Positions 1-8,775 of a DNA stretch of 64,000 nucleotides are shown piece after piece. The translations under genes were made by a program, and so were the position numbers. Location of the stretch: NCBI GenBank assembly GCA_946407705.1, contig CAMJPC010000002.1, forward strand, positions 335,364 to 399,363. The letters are read 5' to 3'. This stretch comes from an uncultured Clostridia bacterium (lineage in GTDB: Bacteria; Bacillota; Clostridia; Saccharofermentanales; Saccharofermentanaceae). The notes below the pieces were generated by a model, which worked only from the letters and a program-made list of their open reading frames with translations, ran no database searches and was not told where the DNA came from. Within the stretch, counting starts at the first letter, position 1. Each line of letters begins with the position of its first letter.

Positions 1-222
1 TCGAAAGGTGATCAAGTGGAGGTTGATATCCCCAACATTCCATGCCGGATCCTTTATGTTGACGGATTTCCTGCTGAATATGGAGAGGTAAGGCCCTCGT
101 TTGGAACGGATAAAGCGATCAGGGAATGGCTCGATAACAATGGTGCTAAAAACTCCGGTTACGGCTGGTACAATGATGAGTTGATAAAACCCGGCTCAGG
201 ACACCTTGAGAAGACCAAGTGA
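1..222 (+). CDS. C-terminal end of an unrecognised protein, cut by the window edge
   Basis: The frame is open from the first base to a TGA at 220-222, giving 73 visible residues. The GTG at 16 has no clear ribosome binding site, so the gene most likely starts outside the window. The fragment is polar and mixed in charge, with an aromatic stretch (SGYGWYNDEL) near the end. I recognise no family. It converges on the EAL gene with a gap of 13 bases. Confidence 0.45.
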   Translation, partial: SKGDQVEVDIPNIPCRILYVDGFPAEYGEVRPSFGTDKAIREWLDNNGAKNSGYGWYNDELIKPGSGHLEKTK

Positions 223-235
223 TATCGCCTGCCCG

Positions 236-2017
236 TCACGGCATCTCTATCTCGTACTTTCCCTTGGCAATCCTGTCTTCAAAATCTGCCACAGGAAGAG
301 GTCTGTCAAAGTAATAGCCCTGAGCGATATCACATCCGTTACTTCTCAGAGTGTTAACGTGTTCTATGGTCTCGACGCCTTCAGTAATGCATTCCATTCC
401 CAGCTGATTTGTCATCGACACAACATGCCTGAACATTATGTTGCTCATATCGTTGTCTTTACCGTATCCGTCAGGCAGAAAACTCTTATCAATCTTTAAT
501 GTATCCCACGGAATATCCTTGATCAGATTAAGGGAGGAATAACCGATACCGAAATCATCTATCGATATCGAGAAGCCCATATTGCTGAGTTCAGTCGCCA
601 TCCGCTTTAAGTCAGTGAATTCGACCTCGGATGTGGATTCGGTGAACTCGATCTCGATCAGTTCATGAGGCAGATCGTAACGGTCAACGATCTCAGCAAT
701 CGTCTCCGGGAGGTATGCGTTATAAATGTGCTTTCTTGAGAAATTAATAGATATCCTTATCAGTTTTCTGCCTTCGTCTGACCAGCGCTTCATGTCCCTG
801 CATACGCATTCGAGCATATGGAAATCAAGCCTGCATATCTCACTTGTCTGCTCAAGAACAGGTATAAACTCCGCAGGCGGTATGATCTTCCCTGCATGGA
901 ACCATCTGCAGAGAGCTTCGGCACCAACGAGGCTGCCGTTTACCACATTGACCTTAGGCTGATAGAACGGGATGAATTCGTTTCGTTCGAACGCTTCAGG
1001 GAAATACTGCTGGACACGCATGCTCTTTTCCTTTTTTTCAAGGAACTCCTCATCGTAGAAAACGATATTATCCATACCGCCGGTCTGCGCGATACGATAG
1101 GCATTGATAATGCTGCCCATGATCTCATCTGCCCTGACTTCATGATCACTCGGAATACGGAAAAAGCCGGCACTGGTTGAAATATTTACAACCATGCCTT
1201 TGGGTGCTTTTGCTTCTGTCTCTGTAAGATAATCGATCACGGTCTTCGTCTTATCCACAGAACACATTCCCAAGAAATTGTCTCCGCCAAGACGGGCAAG
1301 CATTCCGTCCTCGCCGATGATCTCTTTGAGTTTGTTGTAGTGATCTAACATGATGACATCACCGGCACTTCTCCCGAACTCGTTGTTGATCAGCGAGAAA
1401 TGCCTCAGATTATAACGGAATGCCAGCTTGTTCGCTGTCCGCTTATTTTTTACAACATCATCGAGATATTCTCTCCAGTTACGGAGGTTAGGATACCCTG
1501 CTTCATCATAATAAGCAAGTTCATAAACAATATCCCTCAACCTGTTGCGGCTCACAAAACTAAGGACCGTCCTCATTACAAGTTCGACCTTTGACCTCTC
1601 CTCTTCAGTCAATGGTTCTTCGTCAGGCGCCATATATGTGGTAATGGTTGCCCTGGACATTACGCTTGTAACAGTCCGCAAGGTAAGGATCTCGTTACCT
1701 TCTTTACCGGTATCGAAACAACTTAACGTCTCGCCTGCACCTTCCTGCTCTTCCTGTTGATTCTTGTATACTCTAGTAACCGCCTTAGAAAGCCTGAACA
1801 TCGAACATATCTCAATAAGAAGATTCTCTATATGTTCAATATCGATATTGTCTATATCCGTCATGGCAGATATCAGACGTTCAAACAACATTAAGAAATG
1901 GCATTCTTTATCCGAAACAGCGGAATGGATACACGCATCAGAAAATTCAGGAACATACCTATTCGTCCCCGTTGTCCTAGGAGCCCGTTTTGTTTTATCC
2001 GTCTTTTTATCAGTCAT
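236..2017 (-). CDS. EAL-domain cyclic-di-GMP phosphodiesterase with degenerate GGDEF domain
   Basis: A 593-residue protein without an obvious membrane segment. Residues ~185-325 form a GGDEF-like domain whose signature reads GGDNF (244-248) instead of GGDEF, so cyclase activity is doubtful; such domains often act as GTP sensors. Residues ~333-580 form an EAL domain with the EAL motif at 367-369, EFTES, DDFGIGYSS and EGVET, the residues expected for metal binding and catalysis, so hydrolysis of c-di-GMP to pGpG is likely. The N-terminal 180 residues are unassigned and could be a sensor. The start is supported by GAGG eight bases before the ATG. It lies 1.2 kb from a second c-di-GMP gene, an active-looking GGDEF protein at 3231-5075, which suggests opposing local control. 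Confidence 0.9.
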   Translation of the reverse strand: MTDKKTDKTKRAPRTTGTNRYVPEFSDACIHSAVSDKECHFLMLFERLISAMTDIDNIDIEHIENLLIEICSMFRLSKAVTRVYKNQQEEQEGAGETLSCFDTGKEGNEILTLRTVTSVMSRATITTYMAPDEEPLTEEERSKVELVMRTVLSFVSRNRLRDIVYELAYYDEAGYPNLRNWREYLDDVVKNKRTANKLAFRYNLRHFSLINNEFGRSAGDVIMLDHYNKLKEIIGEDGMLARLGGDNFLGMCSVDKTKTVIDYLTETEAKAPKGMVVNISTSAGFFRIPSDHEVRADEIMGSIINAYRIAQTGGMDNIVFYDEEFLEKKEKSMRVQQYFPEAFERNEFIPFYQPKVNVVNGSLVGAEALCRWFHAGKIIPPAEFIPVLEQTSEICRLDFHMLECVCRDMKRWSDEGRKLIRISINFSRKHIYNAYLPETIAEIVDRYDLPHELIEIEFTESTSEVEFTDLKRMATELSNMGFSISIDDFGIGYSSLNLIKDIPWDTLKIDKSFLPDGYGKDNDMSNIMFRHVVSMTNQLGMECITEGVETIEHVNTLRSNGCDIAQGYYFDRPLPVADFEDRIAKGKYEIEMP

Positions 2018-2342
2018 AAAGACCTCAGCGTCTTCCGAGTTTAGTCTTCTTCTCTCCGCTTCATTTATAAATTAATACTATCACAAAGAAACGTTGAAAT
2101 GTTGTTTCTACAAAACCATGACCGATTATTCTTATTTGTATATACCTACGGATAACGGGCGAAAACCATAACTGTTCACAGATTTCAAAGTGACTATCCG
2201 GAACACCTACGAGTTAAATACATTCAGTGGAAGAAAAGACAATCCGGATATTAAGACATGTCTCTCCAAAATGATTATTTAAGGGCTGACTCTTTTTCCA
2301 GAGCCAGCCCTTTTGGAGTGTTTATAGTATTAATTACATGAA
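2018..2342. other. Intergenic region with a terminator-like hairpin
   Basis: This 325-base gap between two minus-strand genes holds the upstream region of the EAL gene and, at 2281-2311, an imperfect inverted repeat (AAGGGCTG...CAGCCCTT). The repeat lies just downstream of the PrsW-like gene and probably ends its transcript. I see no open frame in the rest. Confidence 0.5.
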
Positions 2343-3086
2343 TCAAAGATTAACCTCGATTGTCTTTTCGATCAACTGATTGGTACAGCGTTCTTTTTTG
2401 CGTGAGATCAGGAAGAAACGAATCATAAGTATGATCAGCACGACATCGAGTACTGCCAACGATATTCCGATGAAGGCAAGATTATCATTTATTTTGAGCA
2501 ATTCCTCACTGAGCGAGAAGTCGTAGAGACCGTGAATGAGGAAAGGAAGGCCGAATGCTACGATGCCGTTTATTTTTTTGCCGGTCTCGATATGTTTGCC
2601 ATAGAACCAACCCATTATAAATCCGTAACCGACATGTCCCATTGTTAATCCTCTGATCAGCATGATAGAAGGAGTCGCACCTATCGCATAAGGAATATCT
2701 TCAACAAGGCCGAAGACGGTTCCGATGATTACCATAAAAGCCGTAATATCCGCCAATGAATAGTTGCTTATATTCTTCCTGAGAAGATGACGGAACATAA
2801 TGTATTTGACAAGTTCTTCCGAAAAAGCCAACACGATGAAAGTGTATATAGCTTGGGAAACTAAAGCGTTCATGTCCGGGAAGATAAATCGTATCAAAAG
2901 ATTCCTTGCCAAATGGAACGTTGCCGAGACAACCAGTATAGGCATCACGCAGATAGTACCGCGTATGATTGCCGATTTACAGCTTTGAAGATAAAGTGTA
3001 TTGTGCTTTTTACGGTTCCTGAGCCAGATAACTATCAGTACAGAAGGTACAATACTTAGGATAAAGAAAAACAAATTGATCAGCAT
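2343..3086 (-). CDS. PrsW-family intramembrane protease-like protein
   Basis: A 247-residue polytopic membrane protein with about seven or eight hydrophobic segments. It carries the motifs expected of the PrsW family: EELVKY in one helix, GxVED in the next, and a late histidine in HGLYDF. PrsW (B. subtilis) performs site-1 cleavage of the anti-sigma factor RsiW; family members are thought to be glutamic-type or metal-dependent intramembrane proteases. The start at 3086 is chosen because AAAGAGGTGG precedes it at good spacing; a longer frame upstream has no ribosome binding site and a non-membrane N-terminus. No sigma/anti-sigma pair is adjacent, so the substrate cannot be guessed. Confidence 0.75.
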   Translation of the reverse strand: MLINLFFFILSIVPSVLIVIWLRNRKKHNTLYLQSCKSAIIRGTICVMPILVVSATFHLARNLLIRFIFPDMNALVSQAIYTFIVLAFSEELVKYIMFRHLLRKNISNYSLADITAFMVIIGTVFGLVEDIPYAIGATPSIMLIRGLTMGHVGYGFIMGWFYGKHIETGKKINGIVAFGLPFLIHGLYDFSLSEELLKINDNLAFIGISLAVLDVVLIILMIRFFLISRKKERCTNQLIEKTIEVNL

Positions 3087-3230
3087 AATTCCACCTCTTT
3101 TTAATCCCGTTTTTGGATTGGTGGCTTCATTATTACAAGAGCATGGAAAGATAGCTATCATCAATGATTATCTGATCTGATGCATAAACAACACCTTACT
3201 GCAGTTATGTTGACAATATAGCAATGAGAA

Positions 3231-5075
3231 CTAAATTCTTTGTTTTCTTCGAGCTTTTTTTACAAGATACATTTCTGCATCTGCTTGTTGGATGAACTCA
3301 ATCAGTGTATCAGACTTGTCCGGGATCGCATTAATAAAGCCGACACTTGCCGAAAGCTCATATGGCTTATTCATTTCTTGGTTTTTCCTTTCGAGTTCAG
3401 CATCAAATCTTTTCTTGAATATATCAGCAAAATTTTCCCCACGGCCTATGATTACAAATTCGTCTCCGCCGATTCTTCCGCATACATCCATAGAGCCGCA
3501 TGACAATTCAATAGTCTCTGACACGGCTTTGATCGTAAAGTCTCCCTCGGAGTGACCATAAGTGTCATTAATTATCTTGAGACCGTCAACATCGATGAAA
3601 ATAACAGAGAGTGCCGCTTGAGCCTGAATACATTCTTCAAATATATATCCGGCATTGATATTAAATCCGTTTCTGTTATAGATTCCACACAGAGGGTCAA
3701 GCACATTCAGTTTGGATATAGTTTCTATAGCGTTGCCTATACTCATTGTTATTGTATGACAGTGATTGCTGTATATAGGAAAATCTGTGTTCGACATGAT
3801 GTAATATCCTAATATACGTGGGCCAAAATGAAGCGGAATATAGTAACTGACCTTGCCGCTGGACAATTGCTGTTCAGGATAGAGTTGTTTGCTCGGGAAG
3901 GATTTTACAGCACATCTTTCGCCGTGATCCCAAATAAGCGGAACAGTCATTGCTTCAGGATAATTACCGCCGTCGTCATATGAAAGTGTGTTATATGTCT
4001 TCTCCCAGTCGCTTACAAGACACAGCGCAAACTCTCCGCAATCAATTGCTTCTAGCCATTTACAGATAGCATCAGAACATTCATCGATGTTCTTTGCGAC
4101 AGCTAATGCTGCGATCAGTCTGTTAAGAATATGGATACCCATATATGTCCGTTCGATCTTTAATGCTGTCTCTTTTCTGAATTCCAGAGCATTATCTCTG
4201 TTGTCAGGATTACATCCGCAACTCTCGGCAATGACCGGTTCTGCATCCATTATCGTGCTGCGCGGACTCTTTTCTCCCTGCATAAGGGAATATAAAACCT
4301 CGCAAGCTTTTACACCTGAGGCATACAAAGGTCTTTTCACGGTTGTAAGAACCGGGAATGCATTACGAGCATTGAAAGTGTTATCGAATCCGGTCACTGC
4401 AACATCTTCAGGCACTTTAACACCATTCAACTGAAGCTTATTCATTGCAGTCAGTGCCATGCTGTCGTTAGCACAGACAAAAGCATCGGGCAAACTGAGT
4501 CCGGAATGCATAAAGTCATCTATAGCCTTAATTCCATCATAGCTGCGGAATTGACCTTTATAAAGACGTCTTTCATCAAATTCCAAACCGTTCTCAGAAA
4601 GAGCGTCACGGAAAGCTCTGTATCTCTCCTGAGCCTCAGGATTGGATTCAGGGCCGGAGATATAATTGAACACTTTATAACCATGCTCATTTATAAGATG
4701 CTCCACCAATCTTTTCATTACGGCATAATTATCAATACTTATATCGTGGAACTCCTCATAGTCATTGCACTCGAAAATAACTGTAGGAATGTTTGCAGCT
4801 TTTACCTTATCAATGATCGAATTCCTTATATCCAAGTTTGAAAAAGTGTTTGTCAAAAGAAGTGCACCATCAAAACTCGCGAGCTGTGCCAGTTTGTATA
4901 TGCTGTATTCTCCGTCATCAAATGAACTGTTTTCTACAACACCGCCGAAAGACGCAAAATACGAAATATTGATTGCATGATTTCTGGCAAATTCATTGAT
5001 GCCTTTTATTATCTGATATGGGTATTCCTCATCCATACCGCAAACAAAGGCTGCTACATTAAATATCTTTTTCAT
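3231..5075 (-). CDS. Diguanylate cyclase with N-terminal LacI-type periplasmic-binding-like domain
   Basis: A 614-residue protein. Residues ~1-285 resemble the sugar-binding (type 1 periplasmic-binding) fold of LacI-family regulators, but the DNA-binding helix-turn-helix is absent and there is no signal peptide, so the domain should sense a ligand inside the cell. A middle region (~290-450) is unassigned. Residues ~455-610 form a GGDEF domain with an intact GRIGGDEF signature, so GTP to c-di-GMP synthesis is expected. The start is well supported (AGGAGG before ATG). It is probably a ligand-controlled cyclase, perhaps linking carbohydrate status to c-di-GMP; the ligand is unknown. Confidence 0.85.
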   Translation of the reverse strand: MKKIFNVAAFVCGMDEEYPYQIIKGINEFARNHAINISYFASFGGVVENSSFDDGEYSIYKLAQLASFDGALLLTNTFSNLDIRNSIIDKVKAANIPTVIFECNDYEEFHDISIDNYAVMKRLVEHLINEHGYKVFNYISGPESNPEAQERYRAFRDALSENGLEFDERRLYKGQFRSYDGIKAIDDFMHSGLSLPDAFVCANDSMALTAMNKLQLNGVKVPEDVAVTGFDNTFNARNAFPVLTTVKRPLYASGVKACEVLYSLMQGEKSPRSTIMDAEPVIAESCGCNPDNRDNALEFRKETALKIERTYMGIHILNRLIAALAVAKNIDECSDAICKWLEAIDCGEFALCLVSDWEKTYNTLSYDDGGNYPEAMTVPLIWDHGERCAVKSFPSKQLYPEQQLSSGKVSYYIPLHFGPRILGYYIMSNTDFPIYSNHCHTITMSIGNAIETISKLNVLDPLCGIYNRNGFNINAGYIFEECIQAQAALSVIFIDVDGLKIINDTYGHSEGDFTIKAVSETIELSCGSMDVCGRIGGDEFVIIGRGENFADIFKKRFDAELERKNQEMNKPYELSASVGFINAIPDKSDTLIEFIQQADAEMYLVKKARRKQRI

Positions 5076-5140
5076 ATCATGCCTCCTAATCTAATCAAAC
5101 CACTGCTCTCCTATTACTCGCTTGTAAGTTTTTCTGATTA

Positions 5141-5713
5141 TTAAATATACACATACACACCCGGTCTGTCTTCCAAGACATGAACTTCGAATTTGTCTGC
5201 CCAATAGGCATCTTCACTAACCAACTGTATCGAATGCAGCCCTTGCATATTCGGATTATCAGAATATCCTTCTATCCAGACACAGATGAAACCATACTTG
5301 TTGCCTTTCGTATCATAGATGTCAGCCATGACTTGATACTTGTATTCGTATTCAGTTGACCCTCTATTATGCCCACCGGATACAGAACAACAGTTATTCT
5401 TGACCTCATTGATCTCAGGAAACGACTCGTAAAGATGCTTAAGTTCTTCTTTCAGATCATCATTTTCCTCAAGTGCGTAATCAGAAAACAGATTCATCAT
5501 TCGGTCGACATCTTTATCCTTGATGCATTCAAGCATCTCATTCAGCAACTGATTCTTACCAAAATCACTTGCATGGCCTTCATAGTGCCTTGTCTTTATC
5601 TGTTCTCCGATAGAAAGATCAGGATCATATTTTCCATTTAGAAGCTTGGAACATCCAGTTAGCGCTACCAAAATCAGAACAATGACTAAACAATAGATAC
5701 AACTTTTCTTCAT
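5141..5713 (-). CDS. Putative lipoprotein, possibly DUF5104-like
   Basis: About 190 residues. It starts MKKSCIYC, continues with a hydrophobic stretch and ends its signal in a lipobox (ALTGC), so it should be lipid-anchored outside the membrane. The mature part is acidic and begins with a region rich in Asp/Glu/Leu predicted helical, followed by a beta-rich part with aromatic residues. The layout recalls the DUF5104 lipoproteins of clostridia, but I hold this loosely. A start 27 bases further upstream (5740) is also possible. It follows another lipoprotein gene with the same orientation and a gap of about 40 bases, likely one transcript. Confidence 0.6.
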   Translation of the reverse strand: MKKSCIYCLVIVLILVALTGCSKLLNGKYDPDLSIGEQIKTRHYEGHASDFGKNQLLNEMLECIKDKDVDRMMNLFSDYALEENDDLKEELKHLYESFPEINEVKNNCCSVSGGHNRGSTEYEYKYQVMADIYDTKGNKYGFICVWIEGYSDNPNMQGLHSIQLVSEDAYWADKFEVHVLEDRPGVYVYI

Positions 5714-5751
5714 TCTTATTATCCATATTCCATTTTTCATTTTACTGCTTA

Positions 5752-6192
5752 CTATCCGATCCATGACCTGGCTTGTCTGACAAGATAGCAATTATCAGCC
5801 AGCTTCTCAGTCTGTACATCTTTATACCAGGACTTGAGATCCTTCAATGCTTCGCCGGAATCAAACGCACAGAGGATCCCCTCTGTTTTTGTCTCGTCAT
5901 TCCAAAATTGAACAGAATTATCTTGGATCCAGAAATAGGTGTAATCCTGCTTGGCTACAGCGACATCTGCTGATATCTCATCAATGTCGGCTATATCACT
6001 AAGATTCACCAGATAATGATCTTGTTCAGTAGCATATTTCTCGATCTTGAGGTTCTTCTTTGCATATTCAGCTATGTGCATATAGTTTTGAGCATTACCG
6101 GCAAGCTTCTTACCCCTGTCGCTCAGATTATTACATCCACACAAAAGAAGCACCAATACCAGAAGAGTAATTACTATTTTTTGCTTTCTCAT
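5752..6192 (-). CDS. Small putative lipoprotein
   Basis: A 146-residue protein with a lysine/arginine N-terminus, a hydrophobic core and a lipobox (LLCGC), predicting export and lipid anchoring. The mature domain has no motif I recognise. It is the first gene of a two-gene unit with the lipoprotein at 5141-5713. A GGGGCGG stretch precedes the ATG at usable distance. Confidence 0.6.
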   Translation of the reverse strand: MRKQKIVITLLVLVLLLCGCNNLSDRGKKLAGNAQNYMHIAEYAKKNLKIEKYATEQDHYLVNLSDIADIDEISADVAVAKQDYTYFWIQDNSVQFWNDETKTEGILCAFDSGEALKDLKSWYKDVQTEKLADNCYLVRQARSWIG

Positions 6193-6362
6193 ATAAATAT
6201 ACCGCCCCGTTCATCAGGTTATTCCATGTCTTTTACCGTCGAAAACCCTGCTTATTTCCTATACCAAAGGAATCTCTCCCTCAGACAAGACAATTATATC
6301 ATCCGGATAAAGCTCCCGAAGCATTAAAACAGTCCCATTAATGTTTTTCATCGCAGATTTTT

Positions 6363-6398
6363 GGCTTCAGTTGTTACCGATCGGTAACAACTGAGGCC
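6363..6398 (+). terminator. Near-perfect 36-nt palindrome followed by a T-run
   Basis: An inverted repeat with two 18-nt arms, one G-T pair and no spacer; the centre is ACCGATCGGT. It is followed by TTTTTT, which has the form of an intrinsic terminator on the plus strand. However, no plus-strand gene ends here, because the flanking genes are on the minus strand. It could end an unseen small RNA, or be a protein-binding operator. Confidence 0.5.
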
Positions 6399-6555
6399 TT
6401 TTTTCAACTTTTTTTAATCCGACCATTCTGTTTTGCCCTCTCCCATTACGTATAGGTGAAGGGACATTTACTGGCTTAAACCGAACTTAAGCCACTGTTT
6501 TTGATAACAGCGGAAGCTCTCTCCTTAGTTCACTTAATTCGTGATTTCGATGACA

Positions 6556-6732
6556 TTATAATAAAAATGTATTGATCGGAACCATATCATCGTTCTGCTT
6601 TTGAATCTCTTTCAGTTCCTCTTGAGTATACTGCAGCTTCAACTTTCCTCCGCACTCGGGGCATTTCCTCTTAGGACACATCTTCTCCGACAAATCATAT
6701 TTCATTCCGCAATTCATACAAGTTTTGTACAT
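6556..6732 (-). CDS. 58-residue zinc-ribbon protein
   Basis: A short frame starting MYKTCMNCGMKY. It has four CxxC-type or Cys-rich positions (CMNC, CPKRKCPEC) typical of a small zinc ribbon, followed by an acidic helical tail (QEELKEIQKQ). AGAGGTAAG precedes the ATG by five bases, which supports real translation. No function can be inferred; such mini zinc ribbons often bind nucleic acid or act as protein adaptors. It lies between lipoprotein and CPBP genes, all on the minus strand. Confidence 0.6.
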   Translation of the reverse strand: MYKTCMNCGMKYDLSEKMCPKRKCPECGGKLKLQYTQEELKEIQKQNDDMVPINTFLL

Positions 6733-6772
6733 TATTCTTACCTCTTGATTTTTTCTCGCAAAGCGAAAAACT

Positions 6773-7450
6773 TCATTCTACAAAAACGGTTACGAAAACA
6801 TCATAGACAACATGAGCAATAATCGGGTTCCAGATCGTTTTGCTCTTCTTAAGAAGCCGGCAAAATACTATTCCCCATACAGTTGCACTAATGCTTTGTA
6901 TTATCCATGTTTCATAATCCATTGCTCCCAAACGGTAGCATCTGACAAAATATGCCGGAGAATGGAGCAATACGAAGAACAGCGTGGATAAGATAGCAGC
7001 CTTCTTTTCACTGACAATCCCTCTTAAGGCATTATAGCCCCAACCTCTGAAAACAGTTTCTTCAACAAATCCTACACAGCAAATAACTATTATATCCAAA
7101 GGATTTCTAATTGCCGGATTGAGCCACAATCCCCCATGTATGATTAGCATTCCGACAAAAGAGAGTATCACCGATATGATTAGTATAGTGGCAAGTGGTC
7201 TGTTCCATACAGGCTTCGAAAACAGTTCCTTTTTGCTGATACTCAATGAATCTGAGTGCCGCTTTATCAGACAAATGGCAGGAAATACCCAAAACAATCT
7301 GCAAAGCAAGGCATAAACTTGCTTGCCATAGTTAAACACTAAATTAGATGAATATCCCCATGCATCAGTTACAACAGCCCATAGTAACACAAATCCAAAC
7401 AGTGTCAGAAGGATGAAGGCAAGTGATTGCTTTTCTTTATAGATGTACAT
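6773..7450 (-). CDS. CPBP-family (CAAX-protease-like) intramembrane protease
   Basis: About 225 residues with several hydrophobic segments. The three family motifs are visible: EETVFRGW (paired glutamates and arginine), a histidine in FVLLHSPAYF, and a late histidine in HVVYDVF. The family includes CAAX prenyl endopeptidases and bacteriocin self-immunity proteins. The start at 7450 is chosen because AGGAG lies 12 bases upstream and a membrane segment follows directly; a longer frame runs back into the neighbouring CPBP remnant. The substrate is unknown. Confidence 0.75.
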   Translation of the reverse strand: MYIYKEKQSLAFILLTLFGFVLLWAVVTDAWGYSSNLVFNYGKQVYALLCRLFWVFPAICLIKRHSDSLSISKKELFSKPVWNRPLATILIISVILSFVGMLIIHGGLWLNPAIRNPLDIIVICCVGFVEETVFRGWGYNALRGIVSEKKAAILSTLFFVLLHSPAYFVRCYRLGAMDYETWIIQSISATVWGIVFCRLLKKSKTIWNPIIAHVVYDVFVTVFVE

Positions 7451-7476
7451 TTCTATGTTTGCTCCTGTGATCGGCA

Positions 7477-7782
7477 TCAGTGTGTGAACATCATGAGTAC
7501 TGCCGGGAGATTGTTCAATATATGAAGAGCATATACCAAAGTTATGTTCTTTGTCTTTATATAGAGTATAGCCATGGCAATTCCGAAGCATATATGCGGA
7601 AGAATCGACAGCATTTCAGGTACAGTAAAAGCATGAAGATGGATCATTCCGAAAAGGACAGAGGAAACGATAACCACTACAGCCTTAGGAATGAAATCAC
7701 CTTGCTTACGCATAAGAATGCTCCTGAAGACGGTTTCTTCGACTATAGGTCCCATTATCCCGGCGCCCAACACTAGCAACAC
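7477..7782 (-). pseudogene. C-terminal remnant of a second CPBP-family protease
   Basis: About 101 residues with the late CPBP motifs only: EETVFRSILM, the histidine region FGMIHLH, and HILNN. The normal 100-150 N-terminal residues are missing. The frame upstream of 7782 hits a stop (TAG) after 16 codons and then enters low-complexity sequence at the edge of the mobile element. It has no proper start codon context (GTG only). I infer that insertion or deletion at the element boundary removed the 5' part. Confidence 0.6.
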
Positions 7783-7836
7783 GGGTTCAGCGAGCTGTCT
7801 TGCAAGCTGCAGGCCCTTTAAATAATTCTTCTATAG

Positions 7837-8007
7837 CTAACTAGCTAACTATCCAACCACCTACCCACCCATCCAGCCAGCAAAAGAACAATGTAGCTAG
7901 CGACCGAGCTAAAAGAAGCAAACGAAAGAACTAGCTATCCGTCTAGCTGGCGATCAAGCAAAAAGGAGGAAAAGCAAGCCAACAATCGAACAAACCAAAA
8001 ATCCAAC
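7837..8007. repeat. Degenerate tetranucleotide-period tract (C every fourth base)
   Basis: From 7837 to 7909, 17 of the 19 positions spaced by four are C. From 7919 to 8007, 18 of 23 are C, after a single two-base phase shift. The other positions are purine-rich with T, giving words such as CTAG, CTAA, CCAA and CAAG. The tract has no open frame of note and ends just before the ribosome binding site of the gene at 8028. The function is unknown. Confidence 0.7.
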
Positions 8008-8027
8008 AAGAAAGGAGGTTCAACCCC

Positions 8028-8381
8028 ATGAACGAGAATACAAGGATCTACACACAGAACGAGCTTTACGAGAACGAGATCAACACGGACGATTACAAGC
8101 TCAATTCGGAATCAGGAGAATTCGAAGGCACGCTCAAGATAAAAGCATGGACAAGCAAGTCCCGTATGAAAGGGAACGGAAAAGCGATCAGAGCATTCAT
8201 AGAGCTTGAAGACGGAAGAAAGATTATTGCTCTGGTCCAGCCGTTCCGTTCGGAACAGATAGCGTTGATCAGCGCTGCTGAGATCGGAGAATTGCTGAAG
8301 CTCCGTTTTGAAACAAGCAGCAGCGGTCTGGTCTATTTGGCTGAGCTTAAAGTTTTGGATATGCCGGAAGAGATATTGTGA
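8028..8381 (+). CDS. Hypothetical protein of the mobilizable element
   Basis: A 117-residue acidic protein starting after AAAGGAGG. The N-terminal 30 residues are polar; the rest alternates short strands and a helix (an FEGTLKIKAW strand, IRAFIELEDGRKII, then LISAAEIGELLKL). This might be an OB- or SH3-like beta barrel, but I recognise no family. It is the first gene of the element, so roles as an accessory mobilization, regulatory or excision protein are all possible. Confidence 0.6.
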   Translation: MNENTRIYTQNELYENEINTDDYKLNSESGEFEGTLKIKAWTSKSRMKGNGKAIRAFIELEDGRKIIALVQPFRSEQIALISAAEIGELLKLRFETSSSGLVYLAELKVLDMPEEIL

Positions 8382-8488
8382 TCTTTAGCTCAGACAAAAC
8401 CGTAGAAACAAGGAAAGATCATGCAGGGCGAAGCGGTTCCTGCATGAGATTTCAGGATCAGCAAAGGGGTCAAGGGGATTATCCCCTG

Positions 8489-8524
8489 CACACCACCTTG
8501 CAAGCAAGGTGTAGTGTGTTACAC
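8489..8524 (+). other. oriT: Origin of transfer (oriT), pMV158/MobV type
   Basis: The sequence TAGTGTGTTA at 8512-8521 is identical to the core nick region known for pMV158-family plasmids, where MobM cuts TAGTGTG/TTA; the nick would fall after 8518. Directly before it, CACCTTG (8494-8500) and CAAGGTG (8505-8511) form a hairpin, as in other MobV origins. A MobV relaxase gene follows 250 bases downstream. Confidence 0.8.
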
Positions 8525-8775
8525 CCGACAGAGGCAGAAAGAATGTCGAGGAGGGTCAGTCTTCCGGTGGACGACTGACCTGACGACGATATTCGTGGCT
8601 GTTGGGGAGATATGAGAGCGCGGTCGTTTTTGCGCTCTTATATCGAAACAACAGAGCATCGGTTGGGAAATTGACCGCCGCTTATTGCGGGCAATTTCAC
8701 ATTAGATGCGTCCTTCTGTTTCTGTCGCGGTGTATAAACCCGAAGTCATCTATGCAAAAAGAAAAAGGAGTATAT
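8525..8775 (+). other. Non-coding region with hairpins between oriT and relaxase gene
   Basis: No convincing gene lies here. Several inverted repeats are visible: GGTCAGTC/GACTGACC near 8546-8580, and GAAATTG...CAATTTC near 8665-8700. These may serve relaxase binding, lagging-strand conversion or control of mob expression. A frame open to 8602 is continuous with the relaxase but lacks a ribosome binding site. Confidence 0.45.
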
